A stretch of 52,216 nucleotides of DNA, from contig JAIRXP010000087.1 of the NCBI GenBank assembly GCA_031268215.1, positions 1 to 52,216 on the forward strand. The letters are read 5' to 3'. How positions within the stretch are numbered: position 1 is the first letter of the stretch; each line of letters begins with the position of its first letter. Positions 47,888-52,216 of this stretch are shown here, in pieces. The notes below the pieces were generated by a model. That model had not been told where the DNA came from, ran no database searches, and saw only the letters and a list, made by a program, of their open reading frames with translations. This DNA is from Bifidobacteriaceae bacterium. GTDB taxonomy: Bacteria > Actinomycetota > Actinomycetes > Actinomycetales > WQXJ01. A program made the position numbers and the translations under genes.

Positions 47888-49747
47888 TCACGTGTCACGG
47901 GCCGCTTCCTCGAAGTCGAGTCCGCGCAGGATCCGTGTCGCGGTCTGGTCATCAAGCTCGCCGCGCAGGACCGCAGCCCGCACGGCCGTGCGCCGTGCCT
48001 CAAAACCGGCCGCTGGAACAGCCTCAGCGATTCGCTTGCCTTGGACCATCGCATCGCTGGCCGCGGCGTCTTCGCCGCTCAGATCAATCCCCAGACGCCG
48101 GGCCAAGAAACCTAAGGTCGAACCCTGAATCAGCAACGTGCCAATGGCCACCGCGAAGGCCACCGCTTGAATGACAGAGCGCCCTGGAAACCCCGGCGCA
48201 CCAACCGACCCGGGCACCTCCGCCGCCACGGCCAGTGTCACAATCCCCCGCATTCCAGTCCAGGAAACCAACAGCATCTCCTGCCAGCCCATCGGCTCTC
48301 CACCGCCCCGCCTACCCTGGGTGCCAGCACCGCCCAACCCCCGGCGGGGTCCACCGTTTGCCCTCCCAGAACCCGGTCCGCCCGTCCGGCCTGGCCGCCC
48401 AGGACCACGCTCTGAACCCCGGCCACCGGGACCGGCCCGGCCGGCACCCGCGACCGCAGAACCAGCCCCGGGACCAGCCGATCCTCCCAATTGGCGGAGC
48501 TGAACCGCTTGCGCCCGCAAAGCCACGGCCCGCGCATGAGCCGCCCGCCCAGGACCGCTATCCGGCCGGCGCGCGGCAACGGATTCAGCCCGGTCCACAC
48601 GCTGATCAATCCGCTCCAAGCGACCCTCCCGGCGCCGGTCCGCCCGGAGACCGGCCAGCCGCTGGCGCTCCTCAAGCGCCGCCATCCGAGCCCGGACTCG
48701 TGGCCCACCCCGCGCGGCCCGCCGCGCCCGCCAGCGATAGGCCAGGGTCCACCGCCCAAAGGTCAAGAAGACCCACCCTGCCCGCACTGCCATGACTGCC
48801 ACCAGAACCGCCGCAGCTAGACCTATGACCAAAGGAATGTGGGCGGCATCGGCGGCAAGTTCTGTTATGACGTGCCGCAGCTGCAAACCCATGTACGCGA
48901 AGACGAAAGCCTCCAGCAGCACGTCCACGACCGGCCAGACCTCAAGTTCGCGGACCCGCAAGCGGTAGGCCAGGGGTGAACCTTGAGCCCGTTCATCAAA
49001 TGTGGCGTTGAGCGCGGAAGTGAAGCCGGCGGCGACTACTGCCAGGACGCCCGAGGCGTGGACCTCCTCGGCCGCCAGATAGGCAACAAACGGCAGAAGA
49101 ACAGTCAAAGCTGTGGCGAGGGAATCATCCGGCAGCCGCAAGGCAACCTGCGAGGTCACAATGGACGCCAGCACACCAACCAGAACGCCAATCGCGGCGC
49201 TGTAGATAAACAGGACCACCGGGTTGGCGATGACCGGCTCATCACCGGTGACCTGGGATGCCGCAACCGCGAAGATGGTCAGCGCGGCAGCATCGTTGAT
49301 GAGGCACTCGCCGGTCAGAATCTCTACCACTCGCCTGGGCAACCCTATGGCGCGCCCGTGTGTCACCGTAGTCACAGTGTCCGGCGGCGACACCACCGCC
49401 GCCAGAATCAACGCGCCAGAGGCCCCCAGTGCCGGAGCGATCCACAAGGCCAGACCGGTGATGGCGGCTGTGGTCACCACGACCAGCCCCACCCCCAGCG
49501 CCATGATCGCCCGCACATGCCGCATGAAGGAAAACAGAGAAAACTGCCGCGCCGCCGAATACAGCAGTGGGGGCATGACCAGCGAAAAGATCAGGTGTGG
49601 CTCCAACTCCACCCGAGGCAGCGCCGGAATGAAGGACACCGCGCCAGCCACCACCACAACGATCAGGGACGATTGATGGATCCAGCGGCGGCCCACGGCG
49701 GTAATCGCCACCGCGCCAAGGATCACAAGCAGAACAAGGGCACTCAC
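47888..49747 (-). CDS. CPA1-family Na+/H+ antiporter
   Basis: This 619-residue protein has about twelve N-terminal helices (residues 1-340) with the exchange-site motifs LAAVVSPPDTVTTV near residue 120 and GECLINDAAALTIF near residue 148 (Asn-Asp pair). A hydrophilic stretch of about 150 residues follows, Arg-rich and then Gly/Pro-rich. Another hydrophobic segment contains WTGMRGIVTLAVA, the 'RG' motif of CPA1 exchangers, and the protein ends in a charged tail. The long low-complexity insertion between helices 10 and 11 is unusual. The GTG start opens directly into the first helix. It stands alone. Confidence 0.9.
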   Translation of the reverse strand: MSALVLLVILGAVAITAVGRRWIHQSSLIVVVVAGAVSFIPALPRVELEPHLIFSLVMPPLLYSAARQFSLFSFMRHVRAIMALGVGLVVVTTAAITGLALWIAPALGASGALILAAVVSPPDTVTTVTHGRAIGLPRRVVEILTGECLINDAAALTIFAVAASQVTGDEPVIANPVVLFIYSAAIGVLVGVLASIVTSQVALRLPDDSLATALTVLLPFVAYLAAEEVHASGVLAVVAAGFTSALNATFDERAQGSPLAYRLRVRELEVWPVVDVLLEAFVFAYMGLQLRHVITELAADAAHIPLVIGLAAAVLVAVMAVRAGWVFLTFGRWTLAYRWRARRAARGGPRVRARMAALEERQRLAGLRADRRREGRLERIDQRVDRAESVAARRPDSGPGRAAHARAVALRAQAVQLRQLGGSAGPGAGSAVAGAGRAGPGGRGSERGPGRPGRTGGPGSGRANGGPRRGLGGAGTQGRRGGGEPMGWQEMLLVSWTGMRGIVTLAVAAEVPGSVGAPGFPGRSVIQAVAFAVAIGTLLIQGSTLGFLARRLGIDLSGEDAAASDAMVQGKRIAEAVPAAGFEARRTAVRAAVLRGELDDQTATRILRGLDFEEAARDT

Positions 49748-49889
49748 CCGGGAAGGCTACTCTCAGCCGCCGTAAACGCGTCATAAACCGCGCCCCCGAT
49801 GCCCTCCAAGCCCTCCCGGGCAGCGGCACAAACGCATTCACCGCCAGATCCACGGTTTTGGCTTTTTCCAATCGCTGGTCGCGGTCGAG

Positions 49890-50044
49890 TGTCACGTTTG
49901 GTGCTTTTCTTCCTCGATGACTCGACCTGACACCCGCTGAAAGCCCAGGTCACTGCGGTGCCCTTCCCAGGGCACCAATCCGAAAAGACACCTACCGTGA
50001 CAACGGCCGCCCACCCTGCCGCGGAAAAGACACCAACCGTGACA
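49890..50044. mobile_element. 155-bp MITE-like element (IS481-type ends) with 6-bp target duplication
   Basis: The ends are inverted repeats: left TGTCACGTTTGGTGCTTTTC (49890-49909) and right, in reverse, TGTCACGGTTGGTGTCTTTTC-like (50024-50044). Both flanks carry the same hexamer, GTCGAG, at 49884-49889 and 50045-50050, consistent with a target-site duplication. Ends beginning TGT and a duplication of about six bases fit IS481-family elements. A third copy of the right end lies inside at 49982-50002. No transposase frame fits in 155 bases, so it would need to be moved in trans. Confidence 0.65.
49982..50002. repeat. Internal extra copy of the MITE right end
   Basis: GAAAAGACACCTACCGTGACA differs by one base from the right end at 50024-50044, 42 bases away in direct orientation. 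It suggests a nested or duplicated end. Confidence 0.75.
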
Positions 50045-50136
50045 GTCGAGCCTGGGACAGTCCGCGGATCTGTCATTTTCGCTAGATGCGACCTACGAGG
50101 ATCGCAGGATGTCTCTGGGCGGGGTTGAATCGCAGG

Positions 50137-50574
50137 TCAGCTTACGCGCGGATCGGGCGGCCTGAACCAGTCCGCCCCGGCGAACCGGGCGAAATCCGAA
50201 TCATATGAGCACACCTTCAAACCAAATTCAATCGCCAGCGCGGCCAAGTGGGCGTCTGGGACTAAGTTCCCCCGCAGGTCACCCTCAGCGATCAAACGGC
50301 CCAGGATCTCGGAGTGGCGCTGTCCGGGAACCGGCACCCAAGCGGCCGGCGCCGCAAGCCACCGCTCGATGTGGGACCAGGCGGCCTTGGAACTCAACGG
50401 GCGGGCCACAGCCCGAGGGTTCGTGGCGATGCGCTGGAAACCGATCAGCGCCGGCCACGGCAAGCCAATCCGCACCGGCCCATTCAAGGCTCCGGTCAAC
50501 CAGGCCAGGGCACCAGGATGAAACGGCGCCGCCTTGTCCACGGCATACAGGAGAACATTCGTATCAACGATCAC
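50137..50574 (-). CDS. VapC-type PIN toxin
   Basis: This 145-residue PIN RNase starts MIVDTNVLLYAVDKAAPFHP and has the late acidic sites in LVPDAHLAALA and VCSYDSDFARF. The inner acidic residue is less clear (GFQRIATNPRA), as in the subgroup of VapC with 'N-P' there. It ends WFRPPDP. The start overlaps vapB by four bases (GTGA). Confidence 0.85.
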   Translation of the reverse strand: MIVDTNVLLYAVDKAAPFHPGALAWLTGALNGPVRIGLPWPALIGFQRIATNPRAVARPLSSKAAWSHIERWLAAPAAWVPVPGQRHSEILGRLIAEGDLRGNLVPDAHLAALAIEFGLKVCSYDSDFARFAGADWFRPPDPRVS

Positions 50575-50813
50575 CCGTAGGCCGGCCCTTCCAAGTATTC
50601 AAGCGCGCTGGCCGTATCACTGACGTCTATCAGCAGGCCCAGGTCCACACTGACCGGCTCGAATGGCCTGGGGAGGCTGTCCTGCCCGTTTCGGCGACCG
50701 AGCCCCAGGCGGGCTAGCCGGTTGACGGCATCGGACTGGGAAATGTGATCGTGGCGGCGCAACTCTTCGACGGCCGCCGCAACGTCAGGCTCAAGAGTCA
50801 CAGTAGTCCTCAC
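50571..50813 (-). CDS. VapB-type antitoxin
   Basis: This 80-residue ribbon-helix-helix protein starts MRTTVTLEPDVAAAVEELRR with SQSDAVNRLARLGL, and has an acidic C-terminal toxin-binding tail (DLGLLIDVSDTASALEYLEG). GTG 50813 is the likely start. It forms a TA pair with the overlapping PIN gene. Confidence 0.82.
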   Translation of the reverse strand: MRTTVTLEPDVAAAVEELRRHDHISQSDAVNRLARLGLGRRNGQDSLPRPFEPVSVDLGLLIDVSDTASALEYLEGPAYG

Positions 50814-51021
50814 CGTGAGAGTCTAGCATCTTAGATGTGTCCGCTACGCATCAGCGACGGCGCTGTAGAACGGGAACATGGCTGCCCAGAACGTGTATGG
50901 GCGGCCAGCTGAAACGAAGTCGACTCTCGCGTAGAGCCTTTCGGCTTGGGGTGCCATCTTACTTCTGAGCACTTGGTAGAATGGTTCGTACGCAAGTAAG
51001 CCAAGAGGGGTGTGGTTCATT

Positions 51022-51267
51022 GTGCCGCTGGCGACGGTTTCGGCCAAGGGACAGGTCGTAATCCCCATCGACTGCCGGCGCCGGGCCGGCTGGGAGGCTG
51101 GCGACCAGTTGAGCGTCCACCTCGACCTGGCCACAGGCGAGGTCAGATTGAGGAAGGTGGAGACAATCGATCAGATGGCGGATCGCTTCGCTTCCTTCAT
51201 TAGGCCCGGCACGCCCCCGCTGGAGGACGCCAGGGGCTTCTACCGCTCCCGTGACCCGAGACTCTGA
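51022..51267 (+). CDS. AbrB/MazE-type antitoxin
   Basis: This 81-residue protein has the swapped-hairpin DNA-binding start LATVSAKGQVVIPIDCRRRAG and GDQLSVHLDLATGEVRLRK, then a helical tail for toxin contact (FASFIRPGTPPLEDARGFY). GTG 51022 fits the family start 'M-LATVS'; a GTG at 51010 lengthens it by four residues. AAGAGGGG lies upstream. It is followed after three bases by a PIN gene. Confidence 0.8.
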   Translation: MPLATVSAKGQVVIPIDCRRRAGWEAGDQLSVHLDLATGEVRLRKVETIDQMADRFASFIRPGTPPLEDARGFYRSRDPRL

Positions 51268-51270
51268 GCT

Positions 51271-51669
51271 GTGTCGGCCGCGACCCTGGACACCAATGTC
51301 CTGTTGCGCTTACTCCTGAAGGACATACCAGACCAGTTCCAACGAGCCAGACACCTGGTCAGTGACACTGCCACCGATTTCGCCGTCCCAGACATCGTGT
51401 TCATGGAACTTGCGTTCGCGCTCGACCATCATTACGGCTTCACGCGGCCTCAAATAGCGGAAGTGGTCCGCGGTGCTATGTCAATTCCCCGTTTGGTCTG
51501 CTCGTTCCAACTAATAGAGGCCACGCTCGACCTTTACTTGGCCCAGGCAGTCCTATCGTTTGAGGACTGTTACCTGGCCGAATACGCCCACACATCTGGA
51601 TCCGAGCCCTTGTGGACATTCGACCGAGCCCTCGCGACCCGCTCAACCTGGGCCCGCGAAGTCCCTTAG
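51271..51669 (+). CDS. PIN-domain toxin
   Basis: This 132-residue VapC-like RNase has ATLDTNVLLRLLLKD at the start, Glu in FMELAFALDHHYGF, then FEDCYLAEYA and LWTFDRALA, the usual PIN acidic set. It is preceded at three bases by an AbrB-type antitoxin, a common combination. GTG 51271 is the start. Confidence 0.82.
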   Translation: MSAATLDTNVLLRLLLKDIPDQFQRARHLVSDTATDFAVPDIVFMELAFALDHHYGFTRPQIAEVVRGAMSIPRLVCSFQLIEATLDLYLAQAVLSFEDCYLAEYAHTSGSEPLWTFDRALATRSTWAREVP

Positions 51670-51712
51670 GCCCACGCCGGGCCAGTGCCGCTCCCCAAAT
51701 ATCCCCACCGAT

Positions 51713-52216
51713 TCATTCTGGCGAAGCATAGTCCGTACCCGTGGGGACCTTCCCATATACCACTTCTACCGTCCCCCAATCCTCTGTAGTGAACTTCACC
51801 CTCGGATTCACTGCTAAGAAGTCCGTCAACACCAGATCATTCATCACCCACGTCAACTTGTCCTCCACCTCCTGCGGGTCCAAAGCGAACTCCTCCGACC
51901 CACCCGGACCAAACAGTTCCCTAGCCTGATCCGACTTGTAATCCGCCTCCGCCCACACCGCCAACACCCGAGTCTCCTGATGATAAGCCGCCCGGTACCT
52001 CACCTCCACATCCTCATGCGGCGCCTCCACCAGCGAAACCTCCAACTCAACCGGAAACCATGTACTCCACCAGCTAGTAGGCCTACCGCGATGACCGAGA
52101 CTGTCGTAAACGCCGGGGCACCTGATCCACACCTGAAGGCCTTCAACAACATCGGAAATGAACCACCACTCCGACTGCGGCTCTGACCAGTTCCCATCAG
52201 CGGAAACACCCCACCT
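51713..52216 (-). CDS. Paralogue of the 35-kb membrane-anchored protein, partial at window edge
   Basis: The frame is open from the stop at 51713 to the right end of the window (168 codons), so the N-terminus is missing. The last part, RVKFTTEDWGTVEVV after LTDFLAVNP, matches the end of the protein at 35172-35840. Earlier parts share a Trp/Tyr/acidic pattern (QSEWWFISDVVEG, RYRAAYHQ). A GTG at 52132 could be mistaken for the start but would remove conserved sequence. It may likewise belong to a secreted-effector locus lying to the right. Confidence 0.6.
   Translation of the reverse strand, partial: RWGVSADGNWSEPQSEWWFISDVVEGLQVWIRCPGVYDSLGHRGRPTSWWSTWFPVELEVSLVEAPHEDVEVRYRAAYHQETRVLAVWAEADYKSDQARELFGPGGSEEFALDPQEVEDKLTWVMNDLVLTDFLAVNPRVKFTTEDWGTVEVVYGKVPTGTDYASPE

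Noticed and set aside
49744..50076. Minus-strand frame of 110 codons across the antiporter start and repeats
   Set aside because: It is built from the repeat units of the MITE (TVGVF repeats) and overlaps the antiporter start; not a gene.
1..52216. CRISPR array or prophage
   Set aside because: No regularly spaced repeats of CRISPR type and no structural, integrase or lysis genes were seen.

Overview
The window is high-GC, gene-dense DNA from a member of the Actinomycetota. The evidence is the DUF3073 and DUF4235 proteins, a feoABC operon with a DtxR/IdeR-type operator, an IolR-like GntR regulator with matching boxes, frequent GTG and TTG starts, and many ATGA/GTGA start-stop overlaps. Genus cannot be set from the sequence alone. 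There is no rRNA operon, CRISPR array, prophage or intact transposase. The window does carry one probable MITE and five toxin-antitoxin (TA) type loci of the PIN class.

Layout. 1-2.5 kb: AbiEii-type remnant with its small partner, an excisionase-like HTH/PIN pair, and a DUF4235 protein. 2.6-6.4 kb: TPP riboswitch followed by thiB-thiP-thiQ for thiamine uptake. 6.4-7.1 kb: VapBC. 7.3-20.6 kb (minus strand): a long cluster that I regard as the most interesting part. In transcription order it holds a GNAT acetyltransferase fused to two GST-C-like domains, a 43-codon small ORF, a structured leader, a glutathionyl-hydroquinone-reductase-like GST, a Dpp-type ABC transporter (two permeases and a double ATPase), two near-identical binding lipoproteins on either side of a metal-dependent amidohydrolase, and an LLM flavin monooxygenase. 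The parts list (acetyltransferase, importer, amidohydrolase, flavin monooxygenase) parallels the Bacillus subtilis yxe and ytm operons for salvage of S-conjugated cysteine, with two GST-type proteins added. 20.8-24.6 kb: pncA, a structured intergenic region, and a secreted lectin-protease-BACON-repeat protein. 25.0-25.2 kb: tRNA-Asp and tRNA-Phe.

25.3-30.1 kb (minus): 6-phosphogluconate dehydrogenase, DUF3073, a lipoprotein, purM and purF. 30.3-32.1 kb: an ABC-2 exporter. 32.2-34.9 kb: feoC-feoB-feoA with a DtxR-like box at feoA. 35.2-37.7 kb: a WXG100/type VII-like secreted-protein locus whose large gene appears split at a G6 tract. 37.7-40.5 kb: ppdK. 40.7-45.2 kb: myo-inositol catabolism (iolE-like, frameshifted at another G6 tract; iolA; iolB; iolR-like regulator) with two identical-class operator boxes. 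45.3-46.0 kb: AlkD. 46.0-47.8 kb: a candidate iron-regulated operon for a small Cys-rich secreted protein and a lipoprotein, ending in a VapC whose antitoxin is reduced to a remnant. 47.9-49.7 kb: a CPA1 Na+/H+ antiporter. 49.9-52.2 kb: a 155-bp MITE with a 6-bp target duplication, VapBC, a MazE-like/PIN pair, and the 3' part of a paralogue of the 35-kb membrane protein.

Several genes carry single-base frameshifts, two of them in G6 tracts. Either slipped-strand variation or homopolymer sequencing error would explain these, and raw reads would decide. Domain calls and identities were made by eye without database searches.
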